Both the position numbers and the translations under genes were made by a program. 7,638 bases of DNA from JACDAN01 sp046714355. GTDB lineage: Bacteria > Actinomycetota > Thermoleophilia > Gaiellales > Gaiellaceae. Shown here piece after piece: positions 1-4,776 of this stretch. Under the pieces are notes generated by a model. That model had not been told where the DNA came from. It saw only the letters and a list, made by a program, of their open reading frames with translations, and ran no database searches. The number at the start of each line of letters is the position of its first letter. The stretch's first letter is position 1. The stretch is from NCBI GenBank assembly GCA_046714355.1, contig JBKKAR010000106.1:1-7638 (forward strand), given 5' to 3'.

Positions 1-449
1 TCACGCGCCTCCTCGATGGCGTCCTTGTTGAAGTCGAGCACGACGAACGGCACGCCGGCGTCCGCGAACTCGTCGGCTACCTGGCGTCCTACACGGCCGT
101 AGCCGCAGATGATGTAGTGATCTCGAAGCTGCTCGATCGTTCTCCTCCTCCGGCGCTCGGCCCAGGCGCCCGTGACCACGCCGCGGGCGACCACCTCGAC
201 GAGGATCGAGGCGATGAACGCAAAGATAGTCAGCCCGGAGAGGACGAGAAAGATCGTGAGGAGCTCCGCGCCGGTCCCGGTCGGCCGGTCGTCGAGCCCG
301 GTGAGGGACGCAGTCACGACAGACCGGTACAGCGCGTCCTCTGCATCCTCGTCGAGAAGCGCCGTGAAGCCGGCCGTGCCGATTGCGAGGACGACGACCG
401 CCGAGCCGAGGGCGTACAACAAGCGACGCAGCGTGTAGCCCTGATCCAC
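1..449 (-). CDS. Two-helix ion channel with TrkA-N (RCK) domain, N-terminal part only
   Basis: The gene is read on the minus strand from GTG at 449 and leaves the window after 149 codons, so its C-terminus is missing. Two hydrophobic helices (about residues 11-31 and 63-88) flank a short pore-like segment, followed by a basic linker (ERRRRR, 98-103). A Rossmann fold then begins with HYIICGYGRVGRQVADEF; GxGxxG lies at 116-121 and an acidic residue, D139, closes the second strand (VVLDF). This is the Ion_trans_2 plus TrkA-N architecture of RCK-gated potassium channels, in which NAD(H) or another ligand bound by the RCK domain gates the pore. The expected TVGYGD filter is absent: the segment reads SLTGLDDRPT. 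The ion is therefore uncertain, and it may be a channel-like sensor. The start was chosen because it lies just before the first helix and 8 bases after a TACGAT box; no Shine-Dalgarno is visible. The family call is firm, the transported ion is not. Confidence 0.85.
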   Translation of the reverse strand, partial: MDQGYTLRRLLYALGSAVVVLAIGTAGFTALLDEDAEDALYRSVVTASLTGLDDRPTGTGAELLTIFLVLSGLTIFAFIASILVEVVARGVVTGAWAERRRRRTIEQLRDHYIICGYGRVGRQVADEFADAGVPFVVLDFNKDAIEEAR

Positions 450-456
450 CGGGCTG

Positions 457-462
457 TATCGT
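457..462 (+). promoter_or_regulatory. -10-like element (TATCGT) for the rightward DUF3467 gene
   Basis: TATCGT fits TANNNT and is followed by six bases (AGAGCC) and then the GTG start at 469, the geometry of a leaderless promoter. The -35 region is weak and no Shine-Dalgarno is present. It shares five of its six bases with the -10-like element of the divergent channel gene. Confidence 0.4.
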
Positions 463-463
463 A
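458..463 (-). promoter_or_regulatory. -10-like element (TACGAT) for the leftward channel gene
   Basis: TACGAT fits the TANNNT actinobacterial -10 pattern and ends 8 bases before the GTG at 449. This spacing puts transcription initiation at or within a base or two of the start codon. No convincing -35 is visible and there is no Shine-Dalgarno, which fits a leaderless transcript. It overlaps the -10-like element of the opposite gene. Confidence 0.4.
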
Positions 464-468
464 GAGCC

Positions 469-768
469 GTGGACGACGGGGGCCAGTCACGGCAGCTGAA
501 CATCCACCTGGACCCGGAGAATCTCGCCGGCGTCTACGCCAACTTCGCGAACATCAGCTTCTCGGACTACGAGTTCACGCTGACCTTTGCCCGGATCGAC
601 CACGAGGTCGAGGAGGGCGACATTCCCGGCGTCGTGGTCTCGCGGGTCAACGTCTCGTCCCGGTTCATGCAGGAACTGCTCGAGGCGATGCAGGACTCCT
701 GGTCGAAGTGGTCGACCCGTGAGGGGATCAAGAACCTTCCGGAAGCCCCTCCGCGCGAAGAGTCCTAG
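469..768 (+). CDS. DUF3467 family small protein
   Basis: A 99-residue acidic soluble protein without signal peptide or membrane helix. The core GVYANFANISFSDYEFTLTF followed by VVVSRVNVSSRFMQELLEAM matches my memory of DUF3467 (Pfam). That family has a GxYxNxxxxxxxxxEFxLxF strand pair, then xVxSRVxxxPxxxxxLLxxL, and is about 90-110 residues long. Its molecular function is not established. The GTG start gives MDDGGQSRQLNIHLDPENLAG, a short disordered lead into the domain. No Shine-Dalgarno is seen, but a TATCGT box lies six bases upstream, so a leaderless mRNA is likely. Its 5' end is 19 bases from the divergent channel gene and its last 41 bases overlap the 3' end of the opposite M48 peptidase gene. 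Nothing in the sequence ties it to either neighbour functionally. Confidence 0.85.
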   Translation: MDDGGQSRQLNIHLDPENLAGVYANFANISFSDYEFTLTFARIDHEVEEGDIPGVVVSRVNVSSRFMQELLEAMQDSWSKWSTREGIKNLPEAPPREES

Positions 769-1933
769 CCAGCCTGATCCGCTCCGTCGGCGTTGGGTGC
801 GTCTCCAGGACGATCCGAACCCAGCGCGGCGGGTCGGGATCGGCGAGCGCTGCCTCAGCGAGCTTCTTCGTCAGGCCCTCGAAGGCCGGGAAGTTGCGGG
901 TCGTTCGCAGGGCGAGCCAGTCGGCCTCGCGCTCGTAGCGCCGTGAGATCGCACTCGCGCCGGGCAGCAGAGCCAGCTGGAGGACGGCGATCGTGAGCAC
1001 CGCGAGCGGAACGGCAGCCGGCTCTCCCAGGCCCCCCCGCCGGCGGGTGGCGAGTGCGACGACGTACGCGCCCGGGATCGCGAAGAGGACGAGCCAGCCG
1101 ACGCTCTTCCAGACATGGTGAGCCTCGACATGGCCGAGCTCGTGTGAGACGAGAGCCCGAAGCTCGGGGCGGCTCAGGCGCTCCAGCGCCGTGTCCCAGA
1201 TGACGACGCGCCTTGTCGGGCCGACCCCGTAGAACTCGGCGTTGATCGCACGGGTGCGGCGGCTGGCGTCCCGAACCTCCACCTCGACCTCCCCCACGCC
1301 CTGCTCCCGCGCGAGTTCCTGGATGTCGGCAACAAGCGCCGGATCTCGAAGCGGTTGGAGCCGCGGCGCGAGCAAAAGAGGCTGCGCGAGGAGGAAGAGC
1401 GAGCCGACGAGCGCGAATGCGGGACCGCCGACGACCCACCACCGGTCGCCCAGCCGCCGGGCGAGCAGCATGAAGAGACCGATCGCACCGGCCGCTGCGG
1501 CAAGGCCGCCGATCCGCTCGAGCCACGGGTCAACGAGGATCGTCCCGTAGCCGGCGTCGGAGACGCCGTAACGGCGCCGCCACCACTGCGCGGCAATCAC
1601 GAACGGCAGCCGCGCCAGCCAGCCGGCGCCGAGCGCTCCAACCCCGAGCGCGACGCCGCCCACGAGCCCGCGCCCACGGAACCGCGGGGCGAGGCGAACG
1701 ACCGCCACGAGCACGGCGATCTCCACGAGGGCCGCCAGCCCCCAGTTCGTCAGGTGAAAGGCCTCGTATCGCTCGCTCCGCTCGAGGTGCTCGCCGGAAA
1801 AGACCTGCGCGGGATCGAGCCGGACGACGTCGAGGTCCGGTACCGCCGTCTGCCAGAGCAGCGCAGCCGCCGCGAGCCATCCCGCCGCAAGGGCGCCGAT
1901 CACCCAGAATCTCACCGTGCGAATCGCCGTCAT
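728..1933 (-). CDS. Membrane zinc metallopeptidase, M48 family (Ste24/CAAX-protease-like)
   Basis: A 401-residue integral membrane protease. It has about five hydrophobic segments in the N-terminal half (near 8-27, 63-82, 90-115, 141-160, 165-190). A cytosolic-type zinc domain follows, then two more segments (276-295, 306-326). HELGH at 264-268 gives the two zinc histidines and the catalytic glutamate. YEREADWLAL (333-342) supplies the third ligand, probably E334 in the ExxAD motif. The C-terminal HPTPTERI (379-386) corresponds to the family's HPxxxxRI motif. The N-terminal half, with RLPF and RRYGVSD, resembles the CAAX-protease M48 N domain. Prokaryotic relatives degrade misfolded or damaged membrane proteins; the substrate here is unknown. 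ATG at 1933 overlaps the divergent phosphoesterase start by 17 bases. GTG at 1915 (MRFWVIGALAAGW) would remove the overlap and is nearly as plausible, because neither start has a well-spaced ribosome site. The 3' end overlaps DUF3467. Confidence 0.92.
   Translation of the reverse strand: MTAIRTVRFWVIGALAAGWLAAAALLWQTAVPDLDVVRLDPAQVFSGEHLERSERYEAFHLTNWGLAALVEIAVLVAVVRLAPRFRGRGLVGGVALGVGALGAGWLARLPFVIAAQWWRRRYGVSDAGYGTILVDPWLERIGGLAAAAGAIGLFMLLARRLGDRWWVVGGPAFALVGSLFLLAQPLLLAPRLQPLRDPALVADIQELAREQGVGEVEVEVRDASRRTRAINAEFYGVGPTRRVVIWDTALERLSRPELRALVSHELGHVEAHHVWKSVGWLVLFAIPGAYVVALATRRRGGLGEPAAVPLAVLTIAVLQLALLPGASAISRRYEREADWLALRTTRNFPAFEGLTKKLAEAALADPDPPRWVRIVLETHPTPTERIRLARTLRAEGLPEGS
1905..1910 (+). 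promoter_or_regulatory. Possible -10 element (CAGAAT) for the phosphoesterase-lipoprotein-kinase operon
   Basis: CAGAAT matches TATAAT at four positions and is followed by exactly six bases and then the GTG at 1917, the same geometry as the element before the DUF3467 gene. There is no Shine-Dalgarno. It lies inside the 5' coding region of the divergent M48 gene. No clear -35 is visible. Confidence 0.3.
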
Positions 1934-2651
1934 CTCCGATGTCCACGCGAACCTTTACGCGCTGGAGGCCGTGCTCGCCGAGGTCGACCGGGATCCGCCG
2001 GACGAGATCTGGTGCCTCGGCGACACCGTCGGCTACGGCCCGCGCCCGAACGAGTGCTGCGAGCTCGTCCGTGAGCGATGCGCGTTGACGCTCGTCGGGA
2101 ACCACGACCTCGTCGCTCTCGGGTCGGCTGACGTCGGCGTCGAGGACTTCAACCCCGAGGCCGGCGCGGCGTCGGTCTGGACGACGGAGCAGCTGACCGA
2201 GGAGTCGCGGGAGTTCCTCTCCGCGCTCGAGCCGAAAGCGGCGCCAGACGGTTTCGAGCTCTTCCACGGCAGTCCGCGGGATCCCGTGTGGGAGTACGTG
2301 ATCGACGACCTCGTGGTCGCGGAGTCGTTCGCCCTCACTGAAGCGCCGATCGTGCTGGTCGGCCACACCCACGTCGCCACCGCGGTGCAGCTCGCCGAAT
2401 CCGAGCTCCAGGGCGGCGTCGCGCCCGCCGGCTTCTTGGCCGAGCTGGGAACCGGACGCTGGCTGCTCAATCCCGGCTCGGTCGGCCAGCCGCGGGACGA
2501 CGACCCGCGCGCCGCCTTCCTCCGGCTCGACCTGGAGGCGGGTGCGGCCCGCTTCGAGCGGATCGCCTACCCTGTCGCCCGAACGCAGGCCGAGATCCGG
2601 GAAAGGGGGTTACCCGATTCGCTGGCGGAGCGTCTGGCTCACGGCGTGTAG
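1917..2651 (+). CDS. Calcineurin-like metallophosphoesterase
   Basis: A 244-residue cytoplasmic phosphoesterase with all metal-site motifs in order: D8-x-H10 in ISDVHAN, GDTVGYG (35-41), GNHD (61-64), the metal-ligand histidine in LFHGSP (H117), and GHTH (149-152). NPGSVGQPRD (185-194) follows. These are hallmarks of the small single-domain YfcE/ApaH-like group. Members hydrolyse phosphodiesters, nucleotides or phosphoproteins with a two-metal centre; the substrate cannot be told from sequence. The GTG start is firm because MRIAVISDVHAN is the canonical first strand of the fold. There is no Shine-Dalgarno, suggesting a leaderless first gene of an operon. The next gene's reading frame begins inside its 3' end, and a kinase follows, so a role in removing phosphate added by that kinase is possible but is inference. 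The gene contains a rare TTA leucine codon (232), which overlaps the putative ribosome site of the next gene. Confidence 0.93.
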   Translation: MRIAVISDVHANLYALEAVLAEVDRDPPDEIWCLGDTVGYGPRPNECCELVRERCALTLVGNHDLVALGSADVGVEDFNPEAGAASVWTTEQLTEESREFLSALEPKAAPDGFELFHGSPRDPVWEYVIDDLVVAESFALTEAPIVLVGHTHVATAVQLAESELQGGVAPAGFLAELGTGRWLLNPGSVGQPRDDDPRAAFLRLDLEAGAARFERIAYPVARTQAEIRERGLPDSLAERLAHGV

Positions 2652-3024
2652 CGGTGTCCTCGCGGTCGCACTTGCCGGCTGTGGGGGAAACGAGACGGAG
2701 ACGAACGCCAAGGCGCCCGGGCCGAGAATCGAGCGCGCCCTCGCCGAGCAGCTCGCGGATCAGAGCGACGAACTCGCCGGATTCCTCGAGATCGGCGACT
2801 CCTGCGCGGCCTCGCAGTCGGCGGCGCGCCTCCGCGAGAGCGTCACTCAGGCGATCAACGACGGCAAGGTGCCGGAGGTCTACCTCGAGGACCTCTCCGG
2901 CCTCACGAACGAGCTCGAGGCCCAGGTTCCGCCGTGCGTCGAGCCTCCTCCTCCTCCCGCCGACGACGAGGGCCGGGGTAAAGGCAAAGGCAAAGGGAAA
3001 GACAAGGACGAGGGGGACGATTGA
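2542..3024 (+). CDS. Small secreted lipoprotein, unknown function, upstream of a Ser/Thr kinase
   Basis: The reading frame encodes a lipoprotein signal: basic RWRSVW, hydrophobic LTACSGVLAVALAGC, and a lipobox LAGC whose cysteine (47 from the GTG at 2542) would be diacylated. The mature part is about 114 residues. It has a helical section (IERALAEQLADQSDELAGFL), two further cysteines (GDSC and PPC) that could form a disulfide, a proline run, and a low-complexity Gly-Lys/Asp tail ending GKDKDEGDD. I recognise no named domain. GTG at 2542 has a GGAGG three bases upstream but gives an unusually long 46-residue signal. An ATT at 2617, behind a better ribosome site, would give a textbook 21-residue signal. 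The interval is given from the GTG as the longest supported frame. The stop overlaps the kinase start (TTGA), so the two proteins are probably made together and the lipoprotein may act as an external partner of the kinase (inference). Confidence 0.82.
   Translation: MRPASSGSPTLSPERRPRSGKGGYPIRWRSVWLTACSGVLAVALAGCGGNETETNAKAPGPRIERALAEQLADQSDELAGFLEIGDSCAASQSAARLRESVTQAINDGKVPEVYLEDLSGLTNELEAQVPPCVEPPPPPADDEGRGKGKGKGKDKDEGDD
2603..2619 (+). promoter_or_regulatory. Strong ribosome-binding site before a possible ATT start of the lipoprotein gene
   Basis: AAGGGGGT at 2603-2610 differs from the ideal AAGGAGGT by one G that can wobble-pair, and it is followed after six bases by ATT at 2617. Starting there gives the signal peptide RWRSVWLTACSGVLAVALAGC after the initiator Met, with the lipidated cysteine at residue 22. 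No ATG, GTG or TTG lies in frame between the GTG at 2542 and the lipobox. ATT starts are known but rare (infC, pcnB in E. coli). Confidence 0.45.
2977..3000 (+). repeat. Four-unit hexanucleotide repeat (GGNAAA) encoding Gly-Lys
   Basis: GGTAAA GGCAAA GGCAAA GGGAAA occurs in frame at the lipoprotein C-terminus and encodes (GK)4, continuing into a Lys-Asp-Glu tail. The hexamer length keeps the frame if unit number changes. A CCT run encoding prolines lies just upstream (near 2945-2957). Confidence 0.8.
3010..3024 (+). promoter_or_regulatory. Ribosome-binding site and TTGA stop-start overlap for the kinase
   Basis: GAGGGGG (3010-3016) lies four bases before the TTG at 3021. The TTG shares TTGA with the TGA stop of the lipoprotein gene. 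This sets the kinase start and indicates translational coupling. Confidence 0.7.
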
Positions 3025-4091
3025 CCCGCTACGTCACGGAACAGACGCTCGGCCGCGGCGGCATGGCGACCGTCGAGCTCGCCCGGGACGAGCAGCTCGG
3101 CCGGAGGGTGGCGATCAAGCGGCTCTCCGAGCTGCTGACCGACGACGAGATCTTCCGCGAGCGGTTCCTGCGGGAGGCGCAGATGGCGGCCAAGCTCTCC
3201 CATCCGAACATCGTCGGCGTCTTCGACGTCGGCGAGGAGGACGGCGTCCCGTACATCGTGATGGAGTACGTCGAGGGCGAGACGCTCGCCGACCTGATGG
3301 CGCGGAAGGGCCCGATCGACCCCGATCGCGCCGTCGACCTCATCCTCCAGGTGTGCGCGGGGCTGGAGCACGCGCACGCAGCGGGACTCGTCCACCGCGA
3401 CATCAAGCCGCAGAACCTCCTCGTCCGGGCGGACGACACCGTCAAGATCGCCGACTTCGGCATCGCCCGGCCGCTCGACGGGACGCAGCTGACGCAGGCC
3501 GGAACTGTGCTGGGCACCGCCGCCTACCTTGCGCCGGAGCAAGCGCTCGGCGAGCGTGTGACCGGCGCGGCGGACATCTACTCGCTCGGCGCCGTCACCT
3601 ACGAGCTCCTCTCCGGCCGCCCGCCGTACCAGTTCGCCTCGCTGGCCGACCTGGTGGTGAAGCAACGGGAAGGACCTCCGCCACCGATCGCCGGGGTCGC
3701 AGCCGAGCTCGGGGAGGTCGTGCTCCGCTCTCTCGCCTTGGACCCGGATGCGAGACCGCGATCCGCCGCAGCACTAGCGCACGAGCTGGCGAAAGCATCG
3801 CCGGAGCCGCCGACCGAGGCGCTTCCCGCTCCCGCCGTAACGACTGCGACAGAGGTGCTTGGCCCCGTGCCGCGGAGGGTCCACGTTTCCGGGCCGGCTC
3901 AGCTTGCGACAGCGGGCGTGCTAGGCGTCGCGGCGCTCGTGGGCGGTCTCGCGTTCGGGCTCACGCGGGACGGGGATGCTCCCGCTCCGCCACCCGCTCA
4001 ACCGGGTCAGCCCGCCATCCTGCCTCGCGGAGAGACTCCGGCCGAGTCGGCTCGCCTGCTCGCGGACTGGCTGCGAGCTAGGGCCGACTAG
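3021..4091 (+). CDS. Membrane-anchored Ser/Thr protein kinase (PknB/Hanks type), no PASTA domains
   Basis: A 356-residue kinase that transfers ATP phosphate to Ser/Thr. All catalytic landmarks are present: Gly-rich loop LGRGGMATV (10-18), VAIK lysine K33, helix-C glutamate near E52, hinge MEYVEG (81-86), HRDIKPQN (125-132) with D127, and DFG (145-147). The activation loop carries several threonines (T155, T158, T162, T166), the usual autophosphorylation sites. APE is at 171-173, DIYSLG at 185-190, and the subdomain XI arginine is R245. A proline/threonine-rich linker (about 259-290) leads to one membrane helix (about 293-314), then a 40-residue external tail rich in proline and ending ESARLLADWLRARAD. 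There are no PASTA, NHL or other sensor repeats, unlike PknB or StkP. The TTG start is fixed by the TTGA overlap and by a good ribosome site. It is the third gene of an operon with a phosphoesterase and a lipoprotein. Its stop codon enters a hairpin shared with the convergent sigma gene. The kinase call is firm; the substrates are unknown. Confidence 0.96.
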   Translation: MTRYVTEQTLGRGGMATVELARDEQLGRRVAIKRLSELLTDDEIFRERFLREAQMAAKLSHPNIVGVFDVGEEDGVPYIVMEYVEGETLADLMARKGPIDPDRAVDLILQVCAGLEHAHAAGLVHRDIKPQNLLVRADDTVKIADFGIARPLDGTQLTQAGTVLGTAAYLAPEQALGERVTGAADIYSLGAVTYELLSGRPPYQFASLADLVVKQREGPPPPIAGVAAELGEVVLRSLALDPDARPRSAAALAHELAKASPEPPTEALPAPAVTTATEVLGPVPRRVHVSGPAQLATAGVLGVAALVGGLAFGLTRDGDAPAPPPAQPGQPAILPRGETPAESARLLADWLRARAD

Positions 4092-4137
4092 AGCTCGTTT
4101 CAGAATGTGGCTCAGCGCTCATTTTGGAACGAGCTCT
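4090..4137. terminator. Long hairpin between convergent stop codons, likely bidirectional terminator
   Basis: Left arm GAGCTCGTTTCAGAATG (4091-4107) pairs with CATTTTGGAACGAGCTC (4120-4136). There are 15 Watson-Crick and two G-U pairs in the rightward RNA, plus an outer A-T pair, around a 12-base loop. In the leftward RNA the two wobbles become A-C mismatches. The outer bases belong to the kinase TAG and the sigma TAA, so the element fills the whole 45-base gap. No U-tract follows on either strand, so it would be a tractless terminator or an RNA 3'-end stabiliser. Confidence 0.7.
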
Positions 4138-4742
4138 TAGGAAGAGGTGGGAGCTTCGACGGCGGTAGCCGGCTCGGCGCCGTTGCTCGTGGCGAAGGTG
4201 ATGCCCTCACGGGCGAGCGCGAGCTGTACTTCCTCCCGCGCCTTGTAGATCCGCCACTTGACGGTGGCAAGCGTGATCTCGAGCGAGTCGGCGATCTCTG
4301 TGTACGAGAGCCCGACGACGTCGCGGAGCAGCAGCGCCATCTTCAGGTCGACGGTGAGGTCGTTGACGGCCCGCCAGACGGCATCCATCGCTTCCACCCG
4401 CTCGACAGGCGCGTCGAGCACCTCGAGCGGTGGGATGTCGTCGAGGGCGACTACGGCTCTCGGCCGGCGCTCCACGGCTCTGAGCTCGTCGAGGACGCGG
4501 TTCTTCGTCACCTGGAAGAGCCACGTCGTGAAGCGGCACCGGAGCGAGAACTTCGGCAGCCCCTGATAGACGCGGAGGAAGACCTCCTGCGTCAGGTCCT
4601 CGGCCAGGGCGCGATCGCCGACGAGGCGGAGGACATAGTTGTAGACAGGGGTCTCGTAGGCCCTGACGATCAGGCTGAATGCCCGTTCATCGCCACGCTG
4701 GGCCTTCTTGAGAACACCGAAATCTGGCTGGGGGAGTGCCAA
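4137..4742 (-). CDS. ECF-type RNA polymerase sigma factor (sigma-70 family)
   Basis: A 201-residue sigma factor with only regions 2 and 4, as in the extracytoplasmic-function group. Region 2 (about 16-90) contains GDERAF, the core-binding ALAEDLTQEVFLRVYQ (45-60) and the promoter-melting FTTWLFQVTKNRVLDELR (71-88). A variable acidic linker follows. Region 4 (about 118-175) has MALLLRDVVGLSYTEIADSL and the helix-turn-helix ITLATVKWRIYKAREEV, which would read the -35. The last 25 residues are an Ala/Thr/Glu-rich tail. The start is TTG at 4742; no better start fits the N-terminus (FGVLKKAQRGDERAF), there is no Shine-Dalgarno, and a TATACT box lies eight bases upstream. The gene follows gpmI by 26 bases on the same strand, placing it at the end of a glycolytic operon. 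No anti-sigma gene is adjacent; downstream lies the convergent kinase. Its regulon and signal are unknown. Confidence 0.93.
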   Translation of the reverse strand: MALPQPDFGVLKKAQRGDERAFSLIVRAYETPVYNYVLRLVGDRALAEDLTQEVFLRVYQGLPKFSLRCRFTTWLFQVTKNRVLDELRAVERRPRAVVALDDIPPLEVLDAPVERVEAMDAVWRAVNDLTVDLKMALLLRDVVGLSYTEIADSLEITLATVKWRIYKAREEVQLALAREGITFATSNGAEPATAVEAPTSS

Positions 4743-4750
4743 GAGCGGGG

Positions 4751-4756
4751 AGTATA
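4751..4756 (-). promoter_or_regulatory. -10-like element (TATACT) for the sigma factor gene
   Basis: On the minus strand TATACT matches TATAAT at five of six positions and ends eight bases before the TTG start at 4742. TTGATA lies upstream but at a 21-base spacing, too long for a standard -35. The box could give the sigma gene a transcript separate from the glycolytic operon, possibly leaderless. Confidence 0.45.
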
Positions 4757-4758
4757 AC

Positions 4759-4776
4759 CGGGTTGTCTCTAACCCG
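4759..4776. repeat. Small perfect inverted repeat at the gpmI stop, beside the sigma promoter
   Basis: CGGGTT and AACCCG form a six-base perfect inverted repeat around a six-base spacer. It covers the gpmI TAG and ends three bases upstream of the TATACT box on the minus strand. It could be an operator for the sigma gene or a short RNA hairpin; no U-tract follows, so a terminator is unlikely. Confidence 0.35.

Noticed and set aside
117..464. Plus-strand open frame opposite the channel gene
   Set aside because: Composition is charged and repetitive. The minus strand has membrane helices and a Rossmann motif in a frame running off the window edge.
725..780. GGATCA...TGATCC inverted repeat and CTTCCGGAAG palindrome near the DUF3467/M48 junction, as a terminator
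   Set aside because: The six-base arms are about 44 bases apart and the palindrome has no loop. No plausible stable hairpin or U-tract is present.
1031..1038. C7 homopolymer followed by GCCGG, also present near 7001, as a possible repeat or frameshift site
   Set aside because: Both encode glycine runs in unrelated genes that stay in frame. Shared 12-mers of this composition are expected by chance in high-GC coding DNA.
1355..2074. Plus-strand open frame of 239 codons opposite the M48 gene
   Set aside because: No domain-like pattern, rich in Arg/Glu/Pro. It is antisense to a well-supported protease and runs into the phosphoesterase in another frame.
2654..4081. Long plus-strand open frame of 475 codons across the lipoprotein and kinase genes
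   Set aside because: The translation is Arg/Ser/Pro-rich low-complexity sequence typical of a shifted frame of high-GC coding DNA. The overlapping kinase has every conserved motif.
4137..4742. Sigma factor as an ECF43-type factor activated by phosphorylation by the adjacent kinase
   Set aside because: Region 2 keeps the acidic residues of AEDLTQEVF, whereas the kinase-dependent group is marked by loss of such charges. Adjacency alone is not enough.
4107..4757. Plus-strand open frame of 216 codons opposite the sigma gene
   Set aside because: Covers the same bases as a sigma factor with clear regions 2 and 4. It is a mirror of its codons, with no independent start signal.
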